Shown here piece after piece: positions 54,118 to 64,000 of a stretch of 64,000 nt of DNA. The notes under the pieces are model-generated. The model worked only from the letters and a program-made list of their open reading frames with translations. It made no database searches and was not told where the DNA came from. Numbering within the stretch: position 1 is the first letter of the stretch; each line of letters begins with the position of its first letter. Both the position numbers and the translations under genes were made by a program. Origin of the DNA: Seiridium cupressi (Eukaryota; Ascomycota; Sordariomycetes; Amphisphaeriales; Sporocadaceae); assembly GCA_036674765.1 (NCBI GenBank), contig JARVKI010000013.1, positions 581,083 to 645,082 of the forward strand, written 5' to 3'.

Positions 54118-56884
54118 TTTTGTTTTCTTAAGGGCTCAACTATGTGTTAGGTTCCGCCCGCCATAGACATCCGGCGCGCTCGAGACGCGACGAGGCACTG
54201 GCCAGAAACAAATGTTCAAATCTAGTGACCGACTCCCTCCCCATGCTTCCTTGCTGTTTCATGGGAGGATCTCCGAGCCAAGCAGTCAGCGTCACCCACC
54301 CCTGTGCAACAATATGTTCCATCCATCGTCATATTCCTTCGTCTGCAAAGCCAGCCTGAGTTCCCATCCATGAATGCAAGTCGTCTGCAATGCCTTTCGC
54401 TTATCATGTGTCAGTACACACACTAAACGCTTGAGAAAGGCCTTTCCCCCAACGCGAACCCGAAAACATATAAGATCGTCAGGGACCCGGGATTCGGCCT
54501 CCTTTTCCACGCAGCCAGTGCCATGGTTCAGGAGGCGAACCGTTCAGGGAGGTGCGGGACGTTTAACGCCACACTGCCAAACTTGCATTAAAGCCACCTC
54601 CAGGATTCGCAACTTGGATGTCGCACACCAAGCAGAGCGCGCGTACCGTCGTATCGTGGTATCGTGATGCTGGATAACAAACTTCCATATTAAGTGCGAA
54701 TTATTAACCTCACTTATCTCGCCATCAAGATAAGCCCTATGCACAATCAGACTCCCGCCTCCATTCTAAAATTCTCTTGTTGTATGCGATGCGCACATTA
54801 TATGATTTGGAGCAAACCCGGTTACGCTCTTCAATGTCGCTAGACTAATTAGTCAGGAGATGAGGGTGTGCATGATTGGCAGGATAGTCCAAACGCTGAG
54901 TACCTTATTTTACTCCTGTTTTCAATGCCATAAGCTTGGTGTATATCGAATTCATTGATCCGGTACTTGAAAAGCCAACGTTGTTCATGCGTTGGCCAAG
55001 CTCAACGACCGTTCTATTCATGTTAGCTCTTGGAATTATAACGTATCTACCAGAAAGGATCATGAACACAGCATACACAAGGCATACTCCCGACTTGAAA
55101 CATAGCTAGGTTAGCCAAATGATAAAACGACAATAGGTAGCAAGCCAGCCCATGCAACGAAACACCATCGCTTATGATTTTATAATTTGAGGAACATCAG
55201 AGTTCTCCCGTCCCATCTGTTTGCGCTATCCAGCTTCTTCTGGATCTTGGAAATCGTAATCTGTAAATTGACTTTTGGAGTGCCTACGTCGAATACTACC
55301 ATTGAATTCACTTAGGCATTACGAACTCTCATCTTGAGTAAGGGCTATGTTCGTACTTACTTGCGTTTTTAAGTCTTAAGTTTCTTATCAATTCACGTTT
55401 TCTTATGTAGCGCATGTCAAGGGACTTTCATACATCATATAGATAAGGATTACGCCGAGAAACACGAGGGCGACACGTAGGTAGATGGAGAAGTGAGAAA
55501 CCTTCGACCGAATTGATGCAACGGCAAAGATGGGCCTTCCTCATGCTAGCCTAATATGAGGTCCGTCGAGTCATCTAAAGAGCCTGCGCGTTGAGCACCA
55601 ACATGCCAAACGACGAGGACTACACGGTGATATGAAATTGAGCCGAGCACCTAGACATTTAGGCAACGGCAAATCTGAATCGTGTTGGGATTACAGATAT
55701 GCATTCATTCCCACACACTGCAGGTCTTAGTTGAGTTCTTCCATAACCTTTTCAAAAACAGTTACTTGGAGTAATGAGCTCCTGACTCGAATTTTATCAG
55801 CATTGTCACTCTGTGCCATCTTGTCAAACGTCAACCGTAGTCACAACAAACTAATAAGTATCAATGCTGGGCAATTGCATTTCAATACCGAGCCAAATTT
55901 TTACACAAGAGATAGACGTCTTTGAGTAGCAAATCTAATCCGACAAGAACTTGGTCAGAAAACTCTCTTCACGCTCCACCTACAGTTTTCGTAGGAACGC
56001 CATAAAGAGGTGAGCCGTGTTGAGGAACTAGCTTTTCAAGTTCCAATAATACAGATGTCTAGTGATACAGCTTTTCAACCCTATGCGCCCATGCAAGTGA
56101 ACCTTCCGGATATAAAGGACAAGAATGGTAGGCTATGATTCGTGTAAGACTGTAAGCCGAGTCCGACACGAGTTTACAAATTTCGATATAGTTTCTTATG
56201 CTTGTGTCAGCAGAGCGTCATTCGGAAGAGGGCCGGAGGGGGTAATATACGTTCATAAGATGACCACTTTCGAGCATCTGGTCACCCAAACTCTCTGCCC
56301 GCCTATTGTTAAATCCGTCAGTCAAGGCGAGGTGGCTTAGTTCCGGCCTGTGTCTATGGAGTTCCTTCCGATGATGTTCAACTCAATTTTTTTTCTACTC
56401 CCCTTTAAAGACCAGCAGTTCGATGCTGGAAGAACTCTTGAAAAAAAAAATTTTCTCTTTTCTTTTTACACTCTAGAAAGAATTTTACCTGTCTCCAGCC
56501 GGTATGCACTCGTTAAAATATGTCCTAGGTCTTTTTCATTTAAACACAATGATAGCTCCAAATCGTCTTGAAAGGCTTCATTAGAGTTCAAAGAGGTCTC
56601 TATTCTCAAGCCTTCCCAGTTCGACATGAGGTACTCCACGAGATGAGATGATGTTTCAACCATGATTCCATTCCAATAGCCTCTTGTCTTTGACCATTAA
56701 ATTATACCAGTCCGACGCAGATATCGATCGTACCCATGCGTTCCCATTGATCCTAGCTGAATAGGACTATAACGGCAGAGATGCATCTCTTTCTGGAAAT
56801 TCGACTCGTTTATGGGGGTTTCGGTCGTCTCGCTCCGGTGTGTAGATTTATCATCCATTTCGTCCTGCCCGCGCAACAGTTTGT

Positions 56885-57332
56885 TTACAAGAACATTCTG
56901 TAGATACCCATCCACACCAACCCCAGACTCGTCACCGCAATTCCGGCTTTCCTACTCCTGACACCGAGAAAACTCTTGCTTGCTATTATCTTCGCGCGCT
57001 GCTGCTCGATCTGTGACATGCCGGAGAAGTAGCTGTATGCGCCGAGACCTAGAAAAGCGCCGCCACCTGTTTGTCTCCATCATCAGCCATACGCACACAT
57101 AATTAAGATGAGGGATAAATGAAGGGAGGTTGGCCAGTGTAGCAAATATGTCACACAGTTGTGTGATAAAGTGTAGTAAGACCGGGACAGTGAGCTTGTA
57201 GAGAACGACAGGAACCTTTTACGTACCAATGATACGGCAACCTGCACAATCATCCCCGCGGTCGGCTTTGAGCAGGTCATTCAGCTTCTCCGGCTTATCA
57301 AGCTTATGGGCGGATTCTATACTGCTTGCCAT
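56885..57332 (-). CDS. DUF4536/DMAC1-like small mitochondrial membrane protein
   Basis: Two short exons on the minus strand, 57332-57227 and 57066-56885, with a 160-bp intron (GTACGT donor, CAG acceptor); 95 aa. Exon 1 gives MASSIESAHKLDKPEKLNDL, then a D-D-C-A-G-C-R motif. The split Gly codon leads to GGGAFLGLGAYSYFSGMSQ, a first membrane helix. A basic stretch (EQQRAKIIASKSFLGVRSRK) and a second helix (AGIAVTSLGLVWMGIYRMFL) follow to the stop. The DCxxCR motif followed by a Gly-rich helix ending YFSGM is the hallmark of DUF4536 proteins, related to the complex I distal-arm assembly factor DMAC1. A mitochondrial inner-membrane role is therefore inferred. Neither exon is long enough to stand out as an ORF; the call rests on motif order and exact frame joining. 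Confidence 0.85.
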
Positions 57333-57625
57333 TGTGGAAGGTGTACGACGTTCCGGCGCAATTCAGATGAAGAGCAGTGGAAAATCAATCTTTCGATTTG
57401 GAGCTTTTTCTGGAGCTTGGGCTCTAACTTGAGCTATGAATATCCGGAAAACGACGCTAACGCAAAGTGGATAGCAGCGCTGAAAGCCTACTTACGTACT
57501 ATCAGGGGGCTTAACTAGTTCTGCCAATAGATGAGCACACATCCATCGTCGAGTTGCTTCTTGGAGTAGGTTTTATATTCAAATGTCCGGTCGCCCTGTG
57601 CGAATACATTGAGCTATGTGCACAT

Positions 57626-59902
57626 CTATAGCTTAAAGTTGTTGCTCGACAGAGCCTTGGCAGCCTTTGCCTTATTACCCTCAGTATCAACGACCTCTCC
57701 TTTCTTGTTAATAATCTTGACACCACCCTTCTTGAGATCACTGACGGTCTGCTTCTGTGCCTGTGCCCTGCCAGACAACTTCTGGTCACCAGTGCCGCCA
57801 GCCTTGCGCGTCCTCTCCTTATTCCTCCTCCGTCTTCTTGTTTTGTCTTCGCGGCTAAGCTCCTGTTTAGCCATTGGCAAACCGCTCTTGCCAACCACTT
57901 CGCCCTTCTCTGCGTTGTTCCGACCGGCCTTGTAGACTTCTTGAGGCGCCAGTGTGTTGTCCCCGCCGCTGACACCTTGAGCAGTACCTGGCTGTGCATC
58001 TTCCATACTGACAGTTGCCACATCTGATACAACTGTGAGTGACGGAGCTGCGGGCTTTGGCTTGTAGTGCCAACTACTCAAAGCATCAATACTGCTGCTG
58101 AGCTCCTTCCACATCTGTTCAATCTCCTTCTCCTCTTTTTGGAGCTTCTCGTCAGCCTTGCTAACGTAGGCATCCGGGTTCGCGTTCTTCACATGCTCTT
58201 CCTCGTATAGCTCAGCCAAACTTTGCTTGTTCTTCGCATCGTCGAGTTCAACCAGACCCCGTCGAGTGTTGGTTGAGCCGTCGGTATCGGGCCGCCTCCT
58301 TAAGACTTCATCAAACTCTTGTGCGAGGATCCGCCTCTTGATCATGTCCTCAATACTCTCGCTGACGGCCTGCGTAATCACTGGCACTGGCTTACCAACA
58401 TGCTCAAAGTCCATATCTTCTTCCAGTAGTGAATGAAGCGGTCGGTCTGTCGCTGCTGCCTCGCCACTGAGAGTCCATTTCTTCTGGGCCACATTTTCAG
58501 CTTCCAGTTTGCGGATCTCCTCAGCCAGTTTCGCCTGTCGTCTTTCGTGCGCCGACTTTCGAGATTTGGGGTTACCTGCAGAGACGTCGGAAAGTGCATC
58601 GTCGGAGTTCTCCTGCTCAGACTCGTCATCAAAAAGATCTCTTTTGACATCTTCCATGGCGCGATTGACGTCCTTATCGTCTGGTGCGACATATTTGAGC
58701 ATCCTAGGTTTCCATGGTTTCCCATTTTTCGAACCCTTCTTTGCAGGCGGTGCGAAAAAGTCCTTGTAAAATACATCATTGGCATTGAAGTCCATGCCAC
58801 CAGCTGCGTCCTCGTCCTCGCCGTCGTCCTCCACATCGCTGGCGCCCTCGGGGGCATCCAGGTCCATGTCGCCAAATGTAGGTCCGCCTTCTTCATCGTC
58901 ATCGTCGTCTTCGCCAAATTGCAGATCATCTTGCTCAGCCCCGGTAACATGTTTGGAGATTGTCCCGTTGGTAGTTGGTCCTCCTTCAAGAGGGTTCCCG
59001 TGCCAGTTGATCTCGTCATCGTCGCTTGCCGCGTCGGTGTTGGGGTCGGCTCTGGCATCTTGGTTCTCAAACCATTGACTTTGCTTATTGAAGGTGTCGA
59101 TATCGAAGAAACCATCATTGAGGCCATTGGGATCCTCCACGAACTCATCCTCTTCCTCGTCAGTGCCGCTTGCATCTTCTTCGTCGTCGAATTTGCTGAA
59201 ATCTCCATCGACCTCTTCAACCAGGTCATCTTCATCTTCGATTCCATCGTATCCCTCTTCCTCTTCATCTTCATCTTCATCTGCTAACGATTCACCGTCT
59301 TCGGCCTCACCGTCGACAAGGCCACTCATATCTTCGTCTGAGAATCCATCACCATCTTCACTGTCCTCTTCCTCTTCTGAGCCAGATGGAGAAAGGTCGT
59401 CGTCAGACTGGAGCTCCTCCACGTAACCATTGACGCCATTGGCTTGGATTTGGTCACTTTCTTCCAAGTCTTCCAACACGTCCTTCGAGTCCTGGAGAGT
59501 GCTGGCAATAATTCTTCTTGCTTGTTGCCACACCTGACTGTTCTCGAAGCCGTCAACGTGCAATTTCCTTATCTTGAGGACCTCGCCTTTCTCCGAGAGG
59601 CCATCGGCTCGTTTCCTCTTCTTGTTGACTTCCCTTAGCCGTTGCTGTTGCTCGTCGCTGATCTGGCCAGCATATGCATCCAAGGTCGCCTTTGCTAGCT
59701 GTAACGAAGCATTGGACACGGACGCAGATGGCTGCAGGAAGCCATGGCGATTGCCCGACTTGATGGCCTCGAAGAGCGCTAACATGTCGGATGCATCTCC
59801 CGGTTTCGAGGAGTCGGTAAACGTGGATAGGAAAGCCATGCTCGGAGCATGTGTGAGGGTGTGGGAAGACGAGGAGGATATGCTACCGGCAGTGCCTGCC
59901 AT
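57626..59902 (-). CDS. mpp10: U3 snoRNP protein MPP10
   Basis: Single exon, 758 aa, starting at the first ATG (MAGTAGS). Mpp10 forms, with Imp3 and Imp4, a module of the small-subunit processome that promotes U3 snoRNA pairing and cleavage of pre-18S rRNA in the nucleolus. The N-terminal ~150 residues are helical. A very long Asp/Glu-rich central region follows with the conserved FYKDFFAPPAKK box and KSAHERRQAKLAEEIRKLE. Then come GKPVPVITQAVSESIEDMIK and RRILAQEFDEVLRR, and the tail block HYKPKPA..KAGRNNAEKGEVVGKSGLP. The C-terminus is Lys/Arg-rich. Length is typical. It is transcribed divergently from the AP-3 mu gene across 308 bp. Confidence 0.95.
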   Translation of the reverse strand: MAGTAGSISSSSSHTLTHAPSMAFLSTFTDSSKPGDASDMLALFEAIKSGNRHGFLQPSASVSNASLQLAKATLDAYAGQISDEQQQRLREVNKKRKRADGLSEKGEVLKIRKLHVDGFENSQVWQQARRIIASTLQDSKDVLEDLEESDQIQANGVNGYVEELQSDDDLSPSGSEEEEDSEDGDGFSDEDMSGLVDGEAEDGESLADEDEDEEEEGYDGIEDEDDLVEEVDGDFSKFDDEEDASGTDEEEDEFVEDPNGLNDGFFDIDTFNKQSQWFENQDARADPNTDAASDDDEINWHGNPLEGGPTTNGTISKHVTGAEQDDLQFGEDDDDDEEGGPTFGDMDLDAPEGASDVEDDGEDEDAAGGMDFNANDVFYKDFFAPPAKKGSKNGKPWKPRMLKYVAPDDKDVNRAMEDVKRDLFDDESEQENSDDALSDVSAGNPKSRKSAHERRQAKLAEEIRKLEAENVAQKKWTLSGEAAATDRPLHSLLEEDMDFEHVGKPVPVITQAVSESIEDMIKRRILAQEFDEVLRRRPDTDGSTNTRRGLVELDDAKNKQSLAELYEEEHVKNANPDAYVSKADEKLQKEEKEIEQMWKELSSSIDALSSWHYKPKPAAPSLTVVSDVATVSMEDAQPGTAQGVSGGDNTLAPQEVYKAGRNNAEKGEVVGKSGLPMAKQELSREDKTRRRRRNKERTRKAGGTGDQKLSGRAQAQKQTVSDLKKGGVKIINKKGEVVDTEGNKAKAAKALSSNNFKL

Positions 59903-60210
59903 ATCTTTGTTGAGCAAGTATCACAGCCTGCGATGTTATCTGATCGTTCCAAGGCTCCCAACTTTCATTGTATGTAGGCGGGAGGAGCAAAAAAACTAAA
60001 AAGTCTGGGAAAAGTTTCGAGGACCCCGCCAAAGGCCGCTTTGAGTCCTGATTGGCTAGCGTTTCCTCTCGCTACAACCGATAACCCCAAGCCGCCTAGC
60101 GCTTCCTGCCAGCGCGGAATTGACGTCTTCAGTGCTAATGTGCCCCTCCATCATGGATCGCTTTTAGAGCTTCAACCCTCCCACTTGACCATGCTTAAAG
60201 ATCGACCACC
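59903..60210. other. Compact divergent promoter of mpp10 and apm3
   Basis: 308 bp between two ATGs. Holds a CCAAT box (ATTGG at 60051-60055) roughly midway and an A-rich patch near 59989-60015. No TATA box evident, as is common for housekeeping pairs. Confidence 0.5.
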
Positions 60211-61880
60211 ATGACGGGCGTGATCGAGGCGCTGCACATCTACGATGAGCACAAGTAAGTGTTTTGAAGCTGTTGATCTGTCGTTCCCGACTCACGTGTA
60301 TCAGGCGCGCTATTCTCTCGCACACCTACAACGCCCGCCCCCTATCAGCGGCTCATCTGCTGCCTCTCTACCTGGATCACCCGACACCACGTCCGAACTT
60401 GATATATCTGTCTAATACCAACCCACCGACATTGGTATTCAGCCTGACCCATGCGAATTTGCTATATCTAGCGACCACGTCTTCGGAGATTGAGCCGCTC
60501 TTGGTTCTCGAGTTCCTTCACCGCATAATAGACGCTCTTGAAGAATTCTTGGGTGCGCCAGTTCTGGCGCACAAAATCGAGGCCAACTACGATGTGGTAG
60601 CACAACTTCTTAACGAGATGTGCGATGCTGGAATGGTGAATACGACAGAACCCAACGCGCTGAGGGATGCCATCGAGGTGGAGGGACTCCTAGGGAAGAT
60701 ATTCGGCAGCCTAAGCCTGCCCAACAAACCAGGGTTGACATCGACTCCTAATACCCCAAGCATACCGTCATTGGCAGCACAAAATGCCCCGGCCCTACCT
60801 TGGCGGCGAGCCAATGTACGGCATACATCCAACGAGTTGTACGCCGATGTTGTTGAAACGCTATCCGTCACCTTGGCACCCTCTGGACGGCCCATTGCAG
60901 CATTCGCCAATGGCACCATTGCATTCACATCCAAGGTCTCCGGTGTTCCTGATATAATCATGAGCCTTACTGGGCGCTCTGGAAAACATAATCTTGGAAA
61001 TGTCATGGAACTGCCGGTCTTCCACCCTTGTGTGCGGCTGAACCGATGGAAAGAAAGCCCTGGGGAACTGAGCTTTATACCTCCGGATGGTCGTTTTATT
61101 TTGGCGGGCTACGAGGTAGACTTGCTCCCCTTCAGTAACGGCAAAAGTGGCAGTCTCAGCTCAAATAACCTCCAATTACCTGTGAGCCTAGAGGTAAAAA
61201 CAGGGCTGGGATCAACAGGGTCCGACTTCGACATTCGCTTGAATATCCACAGGATACCCGGCGCCCCGGGTTCTCTGACCCCATCCGGTAGAGGAGGTGC
61301 ATCAACAAACAGAGGCTTCGGTGGACCACACTCTGGCACAGCAGCATCTCCATCTCTACATGATGTCGTCGTCACTGTCCCACTACCTTCTGATGTTAGA
61401 AACCTATCCGATGTACGACCGAGCAAGGGCGACGCAACTTATAAGCCTGGAGACAAGTTCTTGGAATGGCATATACCGCAGAAAGAACTCGCTTCGGGAA
61501 CGACGTACTATAGTCTGAAAGCCACTGTGTTGGGGCCCTTGACAGACGAAGACACTCAGGACGACCCAACTGGGTTTGGCTTCGGAAAGGATTATTCATA
61601 CGAGGAACCATACCAGAGCGCTCCTTCACCGACAGTTGTCAAGAAACTAGGCGGCAGCGAAGAGGAAAAGGATGCAAAAAGGCTAGCGCAGAACAAGATC
61701 TTGATGCCCAGCTCCGCATCCATCAGTTTCTCTGTGAAGGGTTGGATCCCGAGTGGTATCAAGATTGAAAGCATTTTGGTCGACACCAAAAAGAGTCGTG
61801 GCCTTGGGGAGGGGGTAAAGCCATATAAAGGGGTCAAGTATTTGACCATCAGCAAAGGAGGCGTCGAGATTCGATGTTGA
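60211..61880 (+). CDS. apm3: AP-3 complex subunit mu
   Basis: Two exons, 60211-60254 and 60305-61880; 50-bp intron; 539 aa. The 44-bp first exon encodes MTGVIEALHIYDEH and joins KRAILSHTYNARPLS, the usual longin-type opening of medium adaptins. N-terminal longin domain to about residue 145 (LLVLEFLHRIIDALEEFLGA, NYDVVAQLLNEMCDAG). After a linker with PWRRANVRHTSNELYADVVE comes the mu-homology domain (~190-539), including FHPCVRLNRWKESPGELSFI, PPDGRFILAGYEV and WHIPQKELASGTTYYSLKA. The protein sorts cargo such as alkaline phosphatase to the vacuole. C-terminal GVKYLTISKGGVEIRC fits the family end, so the gene is complete. Confidence 0.95.
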
Positions 61881-62336
61881 TCTCCGGGACAAGACCAGGC
61901 TAGATAGAGTAGGTAGGTATCATTGCATAGCCGGCGTTGGGATGATGCCATGAAAGGCTGCAGCACCTGGATGCTCTTCAACATAAATTGCTTGATTCAT
62001 TACTATAACTCTGGCACCGTCGCTGCTCCCTCAAGCGTGAAGCTGAAGTCGTTGATGACACCACCAGCCGACTGTGATATTCTCTGGAATAGTTTCCATT
62101 GCACCCGGTGGGCGCCAAGACACAGAGCCCCTAGCCCGGGCCTACCCCGCTGCTCGAGCTCGGCTCTGGGGGAAAGGAACGTGGGGTTAGCGCATTGGAG
62201 TCATCGTTCGAGCTTCCGATCCGATGTTGACATTGTCATTGCATCTGACACGCCAGGCCAGACCTCCACGTCTCTCAATCACTTCAATGATATCATATTG
62301 CTATCGCCGCAGCTCAGTACATGCTGGCGCACGGCC
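61881..62336. other. Intergenic, 0.46 kb
   Basis: apm3 3' end and promoter of the transacylase gene. No other feature seen. Confidence 0.4.
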
Positions 62337-63708
62337 ATGAGCGTCTTCGCTGCCCCTTTGCGCCAGCGCGCAGCTGCTAGCTGTCTCCAAATACCGAGGC
62401 AATGCATCTCAAGGACTTCGCTATTCACGTCAACGACGCCGTGGCGGTCCTCGAATGCCAAAGGAGCGCGCAAATATGCGTCAACCGCAGGTGATACTAA
62501 GAATCAGAAGGCGAAGACGGCCATCTTCTTTCCAGGTACGTTGCTGGCATTTTTCCGTCTCCTTCCGGAGTGCAGGTGGCAAGGAAATATCAAGACTAAT
62601 GCCCCATGTCACGACAGGCCAGGGCGTTCAGAAAGTCGGCATGACGGCCCCTTGGATCGAAGCCTTTCCTCGCTCTGCACAAGATGTGTTAGATGAGATC
62701 GACTCCCACATGGGTTACAAGCTCTCATCCGTCATCCAGGATGGGCCCTCGAAAACGCTAACCGAAACACCGAATGCACAACCCGCGATTATGGCGACGA
62801 GCATACTCATACTTAGAATCTTGGAACGAGAGTTTGGATTTAAGGTGTCCGAGCGGATCGATGTTAGCTTGGGCCACTCGTTGGGCGAATTTGCAGCGCT
62901 CGTCGCTGCCGGCGTGCTTGCTTTCCAGGACGCATTATACATGGTACGGAAACGGGCGGAAGCTGCGGCGGAAGCTACGAAGCGCGCAAAAGACCAATAC
63001 GGAGGCGAGTATGGCATGGTAGCTGTGGTCACGGAGGCCGAGTATCTTACAGCCCTCATCGAAGCTATAGACGACTTCGTTGGGTATCGAAGCGCCGGAG
63101 CCAGGAGCGATCATGCCGAGGGGATCCAGCCAATCGATCAGGTGTTGATCGCGAACGTGAACAGCAAGAACCAAATCGTGCTGAGTGGAAATGTGGAGAA
63201 GATCAAAGAGTTGGTCGCGCATGTGCGCCAGTTCCTCGGCCATGATCCGCGAGCTGTGCGCCTCAATAGCGATTCGCCTTTCCATAGCCCCATCATGCGG
63301 CCCGCGGTGGCCGTCATGAAAGAACTACTCTCGGGCAAGAGCAGGGTCAAAGGGCGGGAAGGTGAGGACGTGATCACGTTCCCCGGCGATTTGATATGCA
63401 TTAGCAACGTGAGCGCACGGCCATTCGGCAGTAAGGAGGATGTAAAAGACTTGTTGGCGCGCCAATGTCTAGATACAGTCAATTGGTGGGATAGCATCAA
63501 GTACCTGGATCAAGAACAGAGAGTCCGGAGATGGCTGGGCATTGGACCCGGAAAGGTTGGCAGAAATCTCGTTGGGAAAGAAGTCGGGATGAGGGGTATG
63601 GATATGGTGAAGGGAGGAGGTGTATGGGCTATCACTGCTCCTAATGACATTGAGGATGTCCTGAGGGCATTGGAGAAAACCGAGGGACTGGAAGAGTGTG
63701 AAGACTAG
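62337..63708 (+). CDS. mct1: Malonyl-CoA:ACP transacylase, mitochondrial (Mct1/FabD)
   Basis: Two exons, 62337-62535 and 62618-63708; 82-bp intron; 429 aa. The N-terminal ~55 residues are Arg/Ser/Ala-rich without acids (RQRAAASCLQIPRQCISRTS), a typical mitochondrial presequence. The catalytic domain starts TAIFFPG joined by the splice to QGVQKVGM. The acyl-enzyme Ser154 sits in SLGHSLGEFAALVAAG. A second family block is LIANVNSKNQIVLSGN, followed by the His-containing SDSPFHSPIM and the end region WWDSIKYL. The enzyme loads malonyl groups onto mitochondrial ACP for type II fatty-acid synthesis, the lipoic-acid precursor route. An upstream ATG at 62321 is out of frame and not used. Confidence 0.95.
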
Positions 63709-63927
63709 TTGTGCCAGCAACATCGTTAGAAAAGCCTGGTCTTATTGGGGTTTCATCATTTGAGCAGCTCGTGGAAAGAGCAAAACTAGGGGTTGGAAAT
63801 GATATTTCCAAAGGAACATTGGTGGTTTACTATATACATATATGTATAAATTATGGACAATGGCAGATTCAAAAGTCGGCGGTATCAGATTGATCACCTA
63901 CGTCCCTCTTCTGCATGAAATGGTGCT

Positions 63928-64000
<73 letters not shown>
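63928..64000 (+). repeat. Uninterrupted poly-G run of 73 bases to the window end
   Basis: Every base from 63928 to 64000 is G, starting abruptly after ATGGTGCT; the true length may go beyond the window. A homopolymer of this size is very unusual in nuclear DNA and most likely reflects sequencing or assembly (no-signal G calls or filled gap), though a real G tract cannot be excluded. Confidence 0.9.

Larger units (their letters stand above)
52273..56884. other. 4.6-kb gene-poor interval
   Basis: The longest gap here, lying upstream of pom1 (minus) and downstream of the DUF4536 gene (minus). Contains two microsatellites and AT-rich DNA, most marked from about 54700. Frames such as 56466-56663 (minus) read somewhat protein-like but end without family features. 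It may hold long regulatory DNA, an unannotated ncRNA or decayed repeats; I cannot decide. Confidence 0.4.

Noticed and set aside
53801..54667. Chain of short frames in the gene-poor interval
   Set aside because: Frames change without splice signals and translations are featureless.
56466..56663. 65-aa minus-strand frame with protein-like composition
   Set aside because: No homology recognised and no splice-compatible extension; could be a relic, but unsupported.
1..64000. CRISPR array, insertion sequence or intact transposon
   Set aside because: No repeat-spacer pattern, terminal repeats, transposase or reverse transcriptase motifs were seen.

Overview
The window is nuclear DNA of a filamentous ascomycete (Pezizomycotina). 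Most genes carry short introns of about 47 to 175 bp, bounded by GT..AG and often preceded by a CTAAC/CTGAC-like branch site. The gene families are also typically fungal: kinesin-3 Unc104, the DYRK kinase Pom1, Ubp3, a But2-domain secreted protein, a cellobiose-dehydrogenase-type cytochrome fused to b561, and an NLP. I cannot name the species. All exon coordinates come from reading splice sites and family motifs by eye; no alignment was run.

Two kinds of territory alternate. Conserved housekeeping genes sit at the left edge (3' part of a Sae2/CtIP repair gene, then Ubp3/USP10), in the middle (an intronless 5.2-kb Unc104 kinesin) and on the right (Pom1, a small DUF4536/DMAC1-like gene, MPP10, AP-3 mu, mitochondrial malonyl-CoA:ACP transacylase). 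Between them, about 7.4-20 kb and 28-47 kb hold accessory genes: an orphan 187-aa protein, an NLP cytolysin, two amino-acid permeases, two single-pass surface proteins, a GC-rich secreted But2-domain protein, a broken cytochrome P450, NADH-cytochrome b5 reductase, a possible tiny secreted Cys protein, a small predicted membrane protein, a divergent amidase/Dal5-type permease pair, a secreted PLC-like phosphodiesterase, and a CDH-cytochrome-b561 membrane redox protein.

The accessory genes fit nutrient scavenging and contact with a host or substrate: uptake of amino acids and ureido/amide nitrogen, secreted proteins, and surface redox chemistry. The clearest functional unit is the amidase (minus) and Dal5-like permease (plus). 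They share a 1.27-kb divergent promoter with three HGATAR nitrogen-GATA motifs spaced exactly 9 bp apart.

I found no clearly new multi-gene system, no CRISPR array, no convincing tRNA and no intact transposon. The most useful points beyond routine calls are a small two-exon mitochondrial gene at 56885-57332 with no long ORF, a separate first exon for Pom1, the GATA-phased amidase/permease promoter, a tiny secreted-protein locus readable through three splice schemes, and a 73-base G tract at the window end that is probably an artefact.
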